A program made the position numbers and the translations under genes. The notes beneath the pieces were generated by a model. That model did not search any database and had not been told where the DNA came from. It worked only from the letters and a program-made list of their open reading frames with translations. From Eubacteriaceae bacterium Marseille-Q4139 (lineage in GTDB: Bacteria; Bacillota; Clostridia; Lachnospirales; Lachnospiraceae), in contig JAGTTQ010000001.1 of the NCBI GenBank assembly GCA_018223415.1, positions 2,453,865-2,517,864 on the forward strand: a stretch of 64,000 bases of DNA. The letters are read 5' to 3'. Each line of letters begins with the position of its first letter. Position 1 is the first letter of the stretch. Of the stretch, positions 16,157 through 25,122 are shown piece by piece.

Positions 16157-18136
16157 ATGAGAATGAAGGTGTCCGACTACATTGCAAAAAAACTGACGGA
16201 ATCCGGGATTACCGACGTATTCATGGTAACGGGCGGCGGCGCCATGCATCTGGACGACGGCCTTGGGCATGAGCCGGGGCTTCACTGCATCTTCAATCAC
16301 CACGAGCAGGCCTGCGCCATTGCGGCAGAGTGCTATGCGCGAATTCACAATAAAATTGCGGCTGTCTGTGTCACCACCGGCCCCGGCGGAACCAACGCCA
16401 TCACCGGCGTCGTGGGGGGCTGGCTGGATTCGATCCCGATGTTAATCCTTTCCGGCCAGGTGCGCTACGATACGACGGCCAGGAGCACGGGCCTCGGGAT
16501 CCGCGCCATGGGCGACCAGGAATTTGATATCGTAAAAGCCGTGGACTGCATGACAAAATATTCGGAGATGGTTTTAGACCCCATGCGGATCCGCTTCTGT
16601 CTGGAAAAGGCACTGTATCTTGCCCAGTCCGGCCGTCCCGGCCCCTGCTGGCTTGACATCCCGTTAAACGTCCAGGGCGCCTATATCGAGACGGACGAGC
16701 TTCTCGGCTTTGACAAAGACGACTACGAAAACGGCGGTACCGGCTGGAGCGCCCATGGAACGGGCTGTGCCGGCTGTACCTTATGCATGATGAATAAAAT
16801 TTCCGGCCGTCCCGTGATGATTCCCGAGGACGTGGCCGGCCAGGGTGAAAAGCGCCAGGTGCTTCCGAAGCCGGTGACGGTGGAGACGGCGCGGACAATT
16901 TTAAAGAAGGTACGGGAGGCAAAGCGGCCGGTTATCAACGCCGGAAACGGCATCCGCATCGGAAAAGCCTATGACGTGTTTGCAAGAGTTGTGGAAAAAC
17001 TCGGAATCCCGGTGGTAACGGGCTGGAACAGCTTAGACTGCATGTACGACGAGCATCCTCTTTACGTGGGCCGTGCCGGGCACATGGGCGACCGTCCCGG
17101 AAACTTTGCCGTCCAGAACAGCGACCTGCTCCTTTCCCTCGGAAGCCGCCTTTCCATCCGCCAGGTGGGCTACAATTACCCGACCTGGGCCAGGGAGGCG
17201 TATGTGATCTACAATGATATCGACGAAGAAGAATTAAAGAAGCCGACGGTCCATGTGGACATGCCGGTTCATGCGGATGTAAAAGATCTTCTGGAAAAGC
17301 TGGAGCTTGTGCTTGACGAAGAGGAATTCATGCCGGAGGGCGGCCCGAAGGACAAAAAGGCCGTGGACTGGTGGGTGAAACGCTGCCAGGAATGGAAGGA
17401 AAAATATCCGGTCGTCCTGCCGAAGCACTACGCGGCCGGGGACGATGCGCCGGCCAACATCTACGCGGCCATCAAGGAAATCAGCCGCCGCGCCGAGGAA
17501 GGCCAGATTACGGTTGTCGGAAACGGCTCCCCCTGTGTGGTGGGCGGCCATGCCTATGAGATGAAGAAAGGCCAGCGGTTCATCAGCAATTCGGCCATCG
17601 CCTCCATGGGCTACGACCTGCCGGCGGCCATCGGCGCCTGCGTGGCAGACCATACCCAGGACATCATCCTTGTGACCGGCGACGGCAGCATCCAGATGAA
17701 CATCCAGGAGCTTCAGACCATTATCCATCACAAGATGCCGATTAAGATTTTCCTTATCAACAACGGCGGCTACCATTCCATCCGCCAGACCCAGAAGGCC
17801 CATTTCCATGAGCCCCTTGTGGGCGTCGGCGTGGACAGCGGCGATTTGAGCTTCCCCGATATGGAAAAGCTCTCCTGGGCATACGGCTATCCTTATGTGG
17901 CCGCGCACCATAACAGCGAGCTTGGTGCGGCCGTGGAAAAGACCTTAAAGACGGAAGGGCCGGTGATCTGTGAGATTTTCGTGGATACCGAGCAGAAATT
18001 CGAGCCCAAGGCCGAGGCGAAGATGATGCCGGACGGAACCATGGTTTCCGTGCCCCTTGAAGATCTGGCGCCGTTCCTTTCCGATGAGGAAATGGATGAA
18101 AACATGATTATCCCGCGGGTGAGGGAGAATAAATGA
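16157..18136 (+). CDS. Thiamine diphosphate-dependent enzyme, acetolactate synthase-like
   Basis: 659 residues with the three-domain layout of the acetolactate synthase/benzoylformate decarboxylase family. The Glu that activates TPP is in N-H-H-E-Q near residue 50, and the TPP/metal motif runs from G-D-G-S near residue 508 to N-N near 535. It is about 90 residues longer than IlvB, partly through an insertion around residues 195-230 that holds C-A-G-C-T-L-C. There is no IlvN subunit gene beside it and it begins a glycan cluster, overlapping the epimerase gene by four bases. Related enzymes in polysaccharide loci add two-carbon units to keto-sugars; that role here is inference. True acetolactate synthase activity is the alternative. 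Confidence 0.8.
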   Translation: MRMKVSDYIAKKLTESGITDVFMVTGGGAMHLDDGLGHEPGLHCIFNHHEQACAIAAECYARIHNKIAAVCVTTGPGGTNAITGVVGGWLDSIPMLILSGQVRYDTTARSTGLGIRAMGDQEFDIVKAVDCMTKYSEMVLDPMRIRFCLEKALYLAQSGRPGPCWLDIPLNVQGAYIETDELLGFDKDDYENGGTGWSAHGTGCAGCTLCMMNKISGRPVMIPEDVAGQGEKRQVLPKPVTVETARTILKKVREAKRPVINAGNGIRIGKAYDVFARVVEKLGIPVVTGWNSLDCMYDEHPLYVGRAGHMGDRPGNFAVQNSDLLLSLGSRLSIRQVGYNYPTWAREAYVIYNDIDEEELKKPTVHVDMPVHADVKDLLEKLELVLDEEEFMPEGGPKDKKAVDWWVKRCQEWKEKYPVVLPKHYAAGDDAPANIYAAIKEISRRAEEGQITVVGNGSPCVVGGHAYEMKKGQRFISNSAIASMGYDLPAAIGACVADHTQDIILVTGDGSIQMNIQELQTIIHHKMPIKIFLINNGGYHSIRQTQKAHFHEPLVGVGVDSGDLSFPDMEKLSWAYGYPYVAAHHNSELGAAVEKTLKTEGPVICEIFVDTEQKFEPKAEAKMMPDGTMVSVPLEDLAPFLSDEEMDENMIIPRVRENK

Positions 18137-19083
18137 GAATCATCATGACAGGGGCGACCAGCTTTGTGGGCGCCGCGGCGGCCGGGCGGCTTCTGGAGGA
18201 CGGGCATACCGTCATCGCTGCTGTCCGCCCGTCTTCCGGGAAAATACATCTTCTGACAGGGAAACATGAGCAGGCGCTTAAGGAAAAACGCCTGCTCATC
18301 ATAGAAAATGACCTGGAAACACCGGAAGGACTTTTAAAGCAGGTTTCCAGAGAAGACGGAACCGTGTTCTGCCATTTCGGCTGGGGCGGTTCGGGAAGCG
18401 GTGCCAGGGAGGAAAAAGCGCTTCAGGAGAAAAACCTTGCGGCGTCCCTAAAAACTGCCGAGGCGGCCGCAGAGCTTGGCTGCACGCGGTTTTTCTTTTC
18501 CGGCTCCCAGGCGGAGTACGGGATGCACAAAGAACTCATGGGGGAAGAGACAGCCTGTCGTCCACGTTCCTTTTACGGTGAGGCCAAGCTTGCCATGAGG
18601 GAGCGCGGAGAGGAACTCTGCAAAAAGCTTGGGATGCAGTATGTCCACGGCCGGATTTTCAGCGTCTACGGGCCGGGAGACCATCCCTGGACGTTAGTGG
18701 AAAGCTGTCTGCGGGCGTTTACGGCGGGGGAAGAGCTTTCCATGGGCAAATGCCTTCAGATGTGGAACTTCCTCTATATTGATGATCTGGCAAAAGCCGC
18801 GGCAGGGCTCTGCGAGGCGGAAGCGCCGGCTTTTAACGAGATAAAAAATCCGGTTTTCAATCTTGCGGGGAGCGAGACGAGGCCCCTGCGGGAATTCGTG
18901 GAAGAAATCCATGCGGCCTGCGGAAAAAGAGGGACGCCGCGCTTCGGGGTGCGGCCGGAAAATGCCGAGGGGCCTGTGAATCTGATCCCCGATATCCGGA
19001 AGCTCTGCGGTTTTCTTAAGTGGGAGCCGGAAGTTCCCTTTTCAGAAGGGATCCGGCGGATGCTTTCTGACCGGACGGCCTGA
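18133..19083 (+). CDS. NAD(P)-dependent sugar epimerase/dehydratase (extended SDR)
   Basis: 316 residues with an N-terminal Rossmann fold; the glycine motif is G-A-T-S-F-V-G-A-A rather than the usual G-x-x-G-x-x-G. The catalytic Ser is in F-S-G-S-Q-A-E-Y and the Y-x3-K pair is F-Y-G-E-A-K, followed by R-I-F-S-V-Y-G-P-G-D, all typical of nucleotide-sugar epimerases and reductases. It overlaps the TPP enzyme gene (ATGA), so the two are probably partners in making one sugar. Substrate not determined. Confidence 0.88.
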   Translation: MRIIMTGATSFVGAAAAGRLLEDGHTVIAAVRPSSGKIHLLTGKHEQALKEKRLLIIENDLETPEGLLKQVSREDGTVFCHFGWGGSGSGAREEKALQEKNLAASLKTAEAAAELGCTRFFFSGSQAEYGMHKELMGEETACRPRSFYGEAKLAMRERGEELCKKLGMQYVHGRIFSVYGPGDHPWTLVESCLRAFTAGEELSMGKCLQMWNFLYIDDLAKAAAGLCEAEAPAFNEIKNPVFNLAGSETRPLREFVEEIHAACGKRGTPRFGVRPENAEGPVNLIPDIRKLCGFLKWEPEVPFSEGIRRMLSDRTA

Positions 19084-19387
19084 AAAGATGCTGATCCTGC
19101 CGTGGTTCCTGCGCGGCCTGCCGCAGGCTCCGCCAGGCATGAAAGTCAGATGGCTTCGCGCTTTGCGCTCTCGCCATCTGCCGGAGCATTCGCAATCCGG
19201 CCTATCGGCCTGCTTGCTCATACTCCTTAGCCCGTCCAATGTTGATGCGTCTGCGCGTGCAGGCACGCTCATCCACATCGCCGCTGTCCGGGACTTTCAT
19301 AGTAAAAAACAGGGAAGAATGTTGACAAACAGCAGATTCCGGATACAATGGTAAAAGCGAAGAAAAAAGGAAGAAGACTATCATACG
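19084..19387. other. Intergenic region with a multi-hairpin element and a promoter
   Basis: No gene is visible. From 19108 to 19300 there are several hairpins: CCTGCG/CGCAGG (19108-19127), CAGATGGC/GCCATCTG (19147-19180, with an inner GCGC-TTT-GCGC), and GCGTG/CACGC (19255-19268). ATGAAAGTC at 19139-19147 and its complement at 19292-19300 bracket the latter two. This looks like a dispersed palindromic element or structured RNA. A promoter for the next gene follows it. Confidence 0.5.
19322..19349 (+). promoter_or_regulatory. Promoter of the glycosyltransferase genes
   Basis: A consensus TTGACA, a 16-base spacer and TACAAT lie 38 bases ahead of the first glycosyltransferase start. Confidence 0.65.
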
Positions 19388-20347
19388 ATGAAGAAAATCA
19401 GTATTTTGATCCCGTGCTACAACGAAGAAGAAAATGTGGTTCCCATCAGCGAGGCGGTTATTGACATCATAACAAGGGAGCTCCCGGAATATGATTACGA
19501 GCTCTTATTTATCGACAACGATTCCAGTGACAATACAAGGCCGCTTCTTCGGAGCCTGTGTGCGGGAAACCCGAAGATCAAGGCGATTTTCAACGCCAGG
19601 AACTTCGGCCAGTTCAATTCGCCTTACTACGGGATTTTGCAGGTGACAGGCGACTGCGTGATTTCCATGGTGGCCGATTTCCAGGATCCTGTGGAGCTGA
19701 TCCCGAAATATGTCCATGAATGGGAAAACGGCTATAAAATCGTCATCGGCATCAAGACCAGCAGCCGGGAAAACCCGGTGATGTACTGGTTAAGAAGCTG
19801 TTATTATAAGTTAATCCGAAAGCTCTCCGACGTGGAACAGATCGAGCATTTCACGGGCTCCGGCCTCTACGACAGGCAGTTTATCGAGGTTTTGAGGAAC
19901 CTGGATGACCCGACGCCGTTCCTTCGCGGCATTGTGGCGGAGCTGGGCTTTAAGAGGAAGGAAATCCCCTACGAACAGCCGAAGCGCCGGGCCGGGAAGA
20001 CCCACAACAATTTCTTCCGCCTTTACGACGCGGCCATGTTGAGCTTCACGTCCTACACAAAAGCGGGGCTAAGGCTTGCGACATTTTTCGGCGCCTTCTG
20101 TTCCGGCGTAAGCTTCTTCGTGGGATTCATCTACCTTGTGATGAAGCTTTTATACTGGGACAGGTTCCCGGCCGGCATGGCGCCGGTGCTCATCGGCATG
20201 TGCTTTTTGGGGTCTGTCCAGATCTTTTTTATCGGTCTTTTAGGTGAATATATCATGAGCATCAATACCCGCGTCATGCACCGTCCCCTTGTCATCGAGG
20301 AGGAGAGGATCAATTTTGACGCAGGCGAGACAGAGGAGAAAGCATGA
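19388..20347 (+). CDS. GT2 glycosyltransferase, GtrB/DPM1-like, membrane anchored
   Basis: 319 residues. The N-terminal 220 form a GT-A domain (I-L-I-P-C-Y-N-E-E-E-N, F-I-D-N-D-S-S-D, and M-V-A-D-F-Q-D-P where the DXD-like motif binds the metal and sugar nucleotide). Two C-terminal membrane helices at about 232-255 and 270-293 end in the G-L-L-G-E-Y-I motif typical of polyprenyl-phosphate glucosyl or mannosyl transferases. It should load a sugar on undecaprenyl phosphate. It overlaps the next gene by four bases. The GtrA flippase-like gene at 45.2 kb is a possible partner. Confidence 0.88.
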   Translation: MKKISILIPCYNEEENVVPISEAVIDIITRELPEYDYELLFIDNDSSDNTRPLLRSLCAGNPKIKAIFNARNFGQFNSPYYGILQVTGDCVISMVADFQDPVELIPKYVHEWENGYKIVIGIKTSSRENPVMYWLRSCYYKLIRKLSDVEQIEHFTGSGLYDRQFIEVLRNLDDPTPFLRGIVAELGFKRKEIPYEQPKRRAGKTHNNFFRLYDAAMLSFTSYTKAGLRLATFFGAFCSGVSFFVGFIYLVMKLLYWDRFPAGMAPVLIGMCFLGSVQIFFIGLLGEYIMSINTRVMHRPLVIEEERINFDAGETEEKA

Positions 20348-22539
20348 GATACAGTGTGGACGTGGTGCGGATCCGGGAAAATTCCATCCAGCTAAACGGA
20401 TGGGCCATCGGAAAGACGCCGGATTCCGCGATATCCTTCGATGTGGAGGACGGGAACCATAAAAGCATCATTCATAAATACGTGTCCACCAGGCGGGACG
20501 ACGTGAGCCAGATCTATTTCAAGAAGACAGTGGACAAAGATCTGGGCTTTGATATCCAGTTCGCCTACGAGAGAGGAAAGGACTATTATCTGGTAATCCG
20601 CGGTGACGGCAGGAAAATCCGGGTAAAATATAATGAAGAGCTGATTGCGAAGCGTTCCAGCGTGGCCCATAAGAGAAGACAGAAAATCAAAGACCTGATG
20701 AACATGGAGACGGTTCGGGTGGCCTATGATTTCTGGAAGGAAAATGGCCTGAAGGCCTTATTTTTAAAGTCCAAGCACAAGCTCCAGGGCATCGACAACG
20801 ACTACGACTACGGCGAGTGGTGGGAGCTTACAAAGCCAACAAGCGAGGAACTTGAGGCACAGAAAGCCGAAACATTCCCGTACATGCCGAAGTTTTCCAT
20901 CGTGATCCCGGTGTTTAAGACGCCGGAAAAATATTTAAAGGAAATGCTGGATTCCGTGCGGGCACAGACCTACGGAAACTGGGAGCTCTGCATCGCCGAC
21001 GGAAGCCCGGCCGGACAGAGCGTCGAGCGCATTTTAAAAAAATACGCGAAAGAAGACCCGCGGATCCATTATAAAATCCTCGGGGAAAACCTGGGGATTT
21101 CCGGGAACACCAACGCAGCCCTGGAGGCGGCGGACGGCGATTTCATCGTCCTTGCCGACCACGATGATAGAATGACGGAAAACGCCCTCTATGAGTGTGC
21201 AAAGGCCATCAACGAAAATCCCGGCTGCGACGTCCTCTACTCCGACGAGGACAAGCTGGACATGGACGGCGGCGCCCTTTTTGACCCGCATTTTAAGCCG
21301 GATTTCAACCAGGATCTCCTTTGCAGCGTCAATTACATCTGCCATTTGTTTGTGGTGAAGCGAAAGCTTCTTGAAAAGACCGGAGGCTTCCGCCATGAGT
21401 TCGACGGCGCACAGGACTACGATTTTATTTTCCGCTGCACCGAGGCGGCAGAGAACATCGTCCATATCCCGAAGGTTCTGTACCACTGGCGCTGCCATCA
21501 GGACTCCACGGCCAGCAATCCGGAGAGCAAGCTGTACGCCTTCGAGGCCGGTTCCCGCGCCATCATGGCTCACTATGAGCGTGTGGGGATCCGGGCAGAA
21601 AAGGTGGAAAAGGGCATCGACTACGGCATCTACCACACAAAGTTCCTCCTGGACGGCGAACCGCTTGTCTCGGTGATTATCCCAAATAAAGACCATCGCC
21701 AGGATCTCGACAACTGTATCCGGCCGATGCTTATGAAGGGAACCTATAAAAATCTGGAATTCGTGGTGGTGGAGAACAACAGCACGGATCCGGAGACGTT
21801 CCGTTATTACGAAGAAATCCAGAAGGAATTCCCGAACGTTCATGTGGTGCGCTGGGAGCGGGAGTTTAACTATTCCGCCATCAACAATTTCGGTGTAAGC
21901 CATGCAAACGGGGAGTATCTTCTGTTCATGAACAACGATATCGAGCAGATTGCGGAGAATTTCGTCGAGGAAATGCTCGGCTTCTGCCAGAGGGACGACG
22001 TGGGGATCGTCGGCGCAAGGCTGCTTTATGAGGACGACACGATCCAGCATGCCGGCGTCGTCGTCGGCTTCGGCGGCATTGCCGGCCACACCTTCATCGG
22101 CCTGCACAAAGCCGAAAGCAGCTATTTCCACCGGGCCATGTGCGCCCAGGATTACAGCGCCGTGACGGCGGCCTGCATGATGAGCAAAAAGTCTGTGTTC
22201 CAGGCGGCAGGCGGCTTCTCCGAGGAGTTAGCCGTGGCCTTCAACGACATCGACTACTGCATGAAGGTGCGCGCCCTTGGGAAGCTTGTCGTCTATGCGC
22301 CCTATGCGGTGCTCCATCACTATGAGTCAAAATCGAGAGGGCTCGAGGACACGCCGGAGAAGGTGGCAAGATTCAACCGGGAGATCGCCATATTTGCAAA
22401 GAAGTGGCCGGAAATCCTGGAAAAAGGCGACCCATACTACAACCCGAACCTGACCTTAAGAAAGTCCAACTTTGCGCTCCGCGACCTGAAAAAGGAGAAA
22501 ATCGGGGAGCCGTATAAGCTGGAGGTGCCTCTCGATTAG
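20344..22539 (+). CDS. Two-domain GT2 glycosyltransferase
   Basis: 731 residues. An N-terminal beta-rich segment of about 170 residues is followed by two GT-A domains. The first, about residues 180-390, has F-S-I-V-I-P-V-F, D-H-D-D-R-M and Y-D-F-I-F-R-C. The second, about 440-690, has V-S-V-I-I-P-N-K-D-H, E-N-N-S-T-D, M-N-N-D-I-E and F-N-D-I-D-Y-C-M-K. Such bifunctional enzymes add two sugars alternately, as in rhamnan or O-antigen assembly. No membrane helix is evident, so it would act at the inner membrane face. It sits in a tightly packed operon. Confidence 0.88.
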   Translation: MRYSVDVVRIRENSIQLNGWAIGKTPDSAISFDVEDGNHKSIIHKYVSTRRDDVSQIYFKKTVDKDLGFDIQFAYERGKDYYLVIRGDGRKIRVKYNEELIAKRSSVAHKRRQKIKDLMNMETVRVAYDFWKENGLKALFLKSKHKLQGIDNDYDYGEWWELTKPTSEELEAQKAETFPYMPKFSIVIPVFKTPEKYLKEMLDSVRAQTYGNWELCIADGSPAGQSVERILKKYAKEDPRIHYKILGENLGISGNTNAALEAADGDFIVLADHDDRMTENALYECAKAINENPGCDVLYSDEDKLDMDGGALFDPHFKPDFNQDLLCSVNYICHLFVVKRKLLEKTGGFRHEFDGAQDYDFIFRCTEAAENIVHIPKVLYHWRCHQDSTASNPESKLYAFEAGSRAIMAHYERVGIRAEKVEKGIDYGIYHTKFLLDGEPLVSVIIPNKDHRQDLDNCIRPMLMKGTYKNLEFVVVENNSTDPETFRYYEEIQKEFPNVHVVRWEREFNYSAINNFGVSHANGEYLLFMNNDIEQIAENFVEEMLGFCQRDDVGIVGARLLYEDDTIQHAGVVVGFGGIAGHTFIGLHKAESSYFHRAMCAQDYSAVTAACMMSKKSVFQAAGGFSEELAVAFNDIDYCMKVRALGKLVVYAPYAVLHHYESKSRGLEDTPEKVARFNREIAIFAKKWPEILEKGDPYYNPNLTLRKSNFALRDLKKEKIGEPYKLEVPLD

Positions 22540-22555
22540 AAACGGAAGGGATAAG

Positions 22556-23566
22556 ATGCAGATCAGAACGACAGTAATCATTCCAAATTACAACGGGCTT
22601 CATTTCATGGAGGACTGCCTGGCGTCCTTAAAAGAGCAGTCTGTCCGGGATTTTAAAATCCTCGTGGTGGACAACGGCTCCACCGACGGCAGCGCCGAAT
22701 GGCTGAAAGAGCAGGGGATCCCGACGATTTTCCTTTCGGAAAACACCGGCTTTTCCGGCGCCGTAAACACGGGGATCCGGGCGGCCGACACGCCGTATGT
22801 GCTGCTTTTAAACAACGATACGACGGTGGACTTCCGCTTCGTGGAGATGCTTGAAAAGACCATCAGCCGCTCCGATAAGATTTTCTCCGTGAGCAGCCGT
22901 GTCCTTCAGATGCATGAGCCGGAGCTTCTCGACGATGCCGGCGACATGTACAGTCTTCTCGGCTGGGCTTACCAGAGAGGCGTCGGGCGGCCGGCGAAAA
23001 AATACGGCGGCTACCGGAAGGTTTTTTCGGCCTGTGCATGTGCGGCCATTTACAGACGTTCCGTATTTGGTACCATCGGCTATTTTGATGAAATGCACTT
23101 TGCCTATCTGGAGGACATCGACGTGGGCTGGCGGGCCAAGCGGTACGGCTATGACAATATCTACTGCCCCGAGGCCATTGTGTACCATGTGGGGAGCGGC
23201 ACCAGCGGCTCCAAATACAATGCCTTCAAGGTAAAGCTTGCTGCCAGGAACAGCGTCTATCTGAATTATAAAAACATGCCCCTTTTCCAGCTTCTCATCA
23301 ATTTCCCGTTCCTCGCGGCAGGAACCCTGGTAAAATACGGCTTTTTTAAGAAGCTGGGCTTCCATAAAGAATATGCGGCCGGGCTTAAGGAGGGCTTTTT
23401 AACCGTGGCTTCCTGCAAAAAGGTGCCGCGGCTTCGCGGGAGCTTCCGGGCCTGCGTGGGGATCCAGTTGGAGCTTGTCTGGGGAACCTTCGTCTATGTC
23501 TATGAATTTCTCCGGCGGCAGATCGCAAAGAAGGCTGTCCGGCAGAAAAAGAACAGAGAATCTTAA
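22556..23566 (+). CDS. GT2 glycosyltransferase (rhamnosyltransferase-like)
   Basis: 336 residues. The GT-A domain shows V-I-I-P-N-Y-N-G, D-N-G-S-T-D-G-S, the DXD-like N-N-D-T-T and L-E-D-I-D-V-G-W-R. The arrangement resembles WbbL-type rhamnosyltransferases, though the donor is not certain. A hydrophobic stretch near residues 240-260 may associate with the membrane. It follows the previous gene after 16 bases with AAGGGA as ribosome binding site. Confidence 0.87.
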   Translation: MQIRTTVIIPNYNGLHFMEDCLASLKEQSVRDFKILVVDNGSTDGSAEWLKEQGIPTIFLSENTGFSGAVNTGIRAADTPYVLLLNNDTTVDFRFVEMLEKTISRSDKIFSVSSRVLQMHEPELLDDAGDMYSLLGWAYQRGVGRPAKKYGGYRKVFSACACAAIYRRSVFGTIGYFDEMHFAYLEDIDVGWRAKRYGYDNIYCPEAIVYHVGSGTSGSKYNAFKVKLAARNSVYLNYKNMPLFQLLINFPFLAAGTLVKYGFFKKLGFHKEYAAGLKEGFLTVASCKKVPRLRGSFRACVGIQLELVWGTFVYVYEFLRRQIAKKAVRQKKNRES

Positions 23567-23577
23567 GAAAACTTTTA

Positions 23578-23606
23578 TTTCAATATCCGGCAGTTTCATG
23601 TATAAT
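23578..23606 (+). promoter_or_regulatory. Promoter ahead of the sugar-phosphate transferase gene
   Basis: TTTCAA, a 17-base spacer and a perfect TATAAT lie in the 119-base gap before the next gene, so the last two genes of the cluster can be transcribed separately. Confidence 0.65.
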
Positions 23607-23685
23607 AAGACAGAAAATCGTGGAGAATCCCCTTTTTCACCGCCAAAACCGGCAGCGGGGATGACGAAACAAGCAGGTGAGATCT

Positions 23686-25107
23686 ATGATTAAAGATAAT
23701 CAGGCCAGCCTGAACCGGCTTCATGTCGTGCTGGATGCCCTGGTGACTGCGGTCTCCTATGTTCTGGCGTGGTATATCGTAATCGGCAGCGGATGGGCGG
23801 CCCAGCTTGGAAAGGGAACGCTTCCGCCGGCATTTTATTTCGGGACGCTGGCCGTGGTGCTTCCGTCCTATCTGCTTCTTTATTCCTGCTTTAACCTGTA
23901 CGCACCGAAGCGGGTGCTCGGGCGCAGGAATGAATTTGGAAGAATTTTTAGGGCAAATACGATTGGGCTTCTGATTTTTGGTCTGGTGTTGTTCCTTGGA
24001 AGAAAGGAACCGCACCTTTTCAATTTCTCTCAGAGGCTTGTCGTTTACTTTTATATTATCAACACCGTCCTGATGACGGCGGAGCGGAACGCAATCCGCA
24101 TCACGATCCGTTCCATGCGCTCCCGCGGCTATAACCAGAAGCACATCGTGTTAGTGGGATACAGCAGCGCCGCTGAGGGCTTTATCGACCGGGTGCGCCA
24201 GAATCCCGAATGGGGCTACCAGATCCGCGGCATCCTGGATGACAGGATGGAGCGAGGAAGCGAGTACGGCGGCATTAAGGTCATCGGCTGCATCGACGAT
24301 CTGGACTACATCCTGGAACAGAACAGTACCCTGGATGAGATCGCCATTACGCTGAGCCTTGGCGACTATGAAAAGCTGCGGCATATTGTGGCCATGTGCG
24401 AAAAATCCGGCGTCCATACGAAATTTATTCCGGATTATGGGAATATTATTCCTACGGTACCGTATATGGAAGACCTTCAGGGGCTTCCGATTATCCACAT
24501 CCGCCATGTGCCCTTAAACAACATGATGAACGCGGCCGTAAAGCGCGCCGTGGATATTGTGGGCGCACTGGTTGGGATTGTGCTGTTTTCGCCGGTCATG
24601 GCCGTGGTTGCCATACTGATTAAGCTTACCTCCCCCGGGCCTGTGATTTTCTGTCAGGAGCGGGTGGGGCTTCACAACAGACCGTTTAAAATGTATAAGT
24701 TCCGTTCCATGACGGTGCAGGATCCGGGCAAGGAAAAAAGCCGCTGGACGACGCCGGGAGACTCCCGCGTTACGTCCGTCGGGAAATTTATCCGGAAAAC
24801 CAGCATCGACGAGACGCCCCAGTTTTTCAATATCCTGAAAGGCGATATGAGCCTGGTGGGGCCGAGGCCGGAACGTCCGTTTTTCGTTGAGAAATTCAAG
24901 GAAGAGATTCCAAGGTATATGATAAAGCACCAGGTTCGTCCCGGCCTTACGGGCTGGGCGCAGGTCAACGGCTACCGCGGCGATACGTCCATCATCAAGC
25001 GGATCGAGCATGACCTCTACTATATCGAAAACTGGAGCCTGGGGCTGGATTTCAAAATCATGTTTCTGACAATCTTTAAAGGATTTATCAATAAAAATGC
25101 GTATTAG
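23686..25107 (+). CDS. Polyprenyl-phosphate sugar-1-phosphate transferase (WcaJ/CpsE type)
   Basis: 473 residues from the ATG at 23686 (AGGTGA upstream; a GTG three codons earlier is possible). Four N-terminal membrane helices precede a Rossmann-like domain (H-I-V-L-V-G-Y-S-S-A-A) and a C-terminal catalytic domain: a membrane helix after K-R-A-V-D-I, then P-V-I-F-C-Q-E-R-V-G, K-M-Y-K-F-R-S-M, D-E-T-P-Q-F-F-N and P-G-L-T-G-W-A-Q-V-N-G. It starts repeat-unit synthesis by moving a sugar-1-phosphate onto undecaprenyl phosphate, commonly glucose or galactose. Confidence 0.93.
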   Translation: MIKDNQASLNRLHVVLDALVTAVSYVLAWYIVIGSGWAAQLGKGTLPPAFYFGTLAVVLPSYLLLYSCFNLYAPKRVLGRRNEFGRIFRANTIGLLIFGLVLFLGRKEPHLFNFSQRLVVYFYIINTVLMTAERNAIRITIRSMRSRGYNQKHIVLVGYSSAAEGFIDRVRQNPEWGYQIRGILDDRMERGSEYGGIKVIGCIDDLDYILEQNSTLDEIAITLSLGDYEKLRHIVAMCEKSGVHTKFIPDYGNIIPTVPYMEDLQGLPIIHIRHVPLNNMMNAAVKRAVDIVGALVGIVLFSPVMAVVAILIKLTSPGPVIFCQERVGLHNRPFKMYKFRSMTVQDPGKEKSRWTTPGDSRVTSVGKFIRKTSIDETPQFFNILKGDMSLVGPRPERPFFVEKFKEEIPRYMIKHQVRPGLTGWAQVNGYRGDTSIIKRIEHDLYYIENWSLGLDFKIMFLTIFKGFINKNAY

Positions 25108-25122
25108 GCGAGGATATCAAGT

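Noticed and set aside
21034..22131. Long minus-strand ORF (365 codons) opposite a glycosyltransferase gene
   Set aside because: It lies entirely within the two-domain GT2 gene, which has all its motifs on the plus strand; the antisense frame has no recognisable domain or ribosome binding site.
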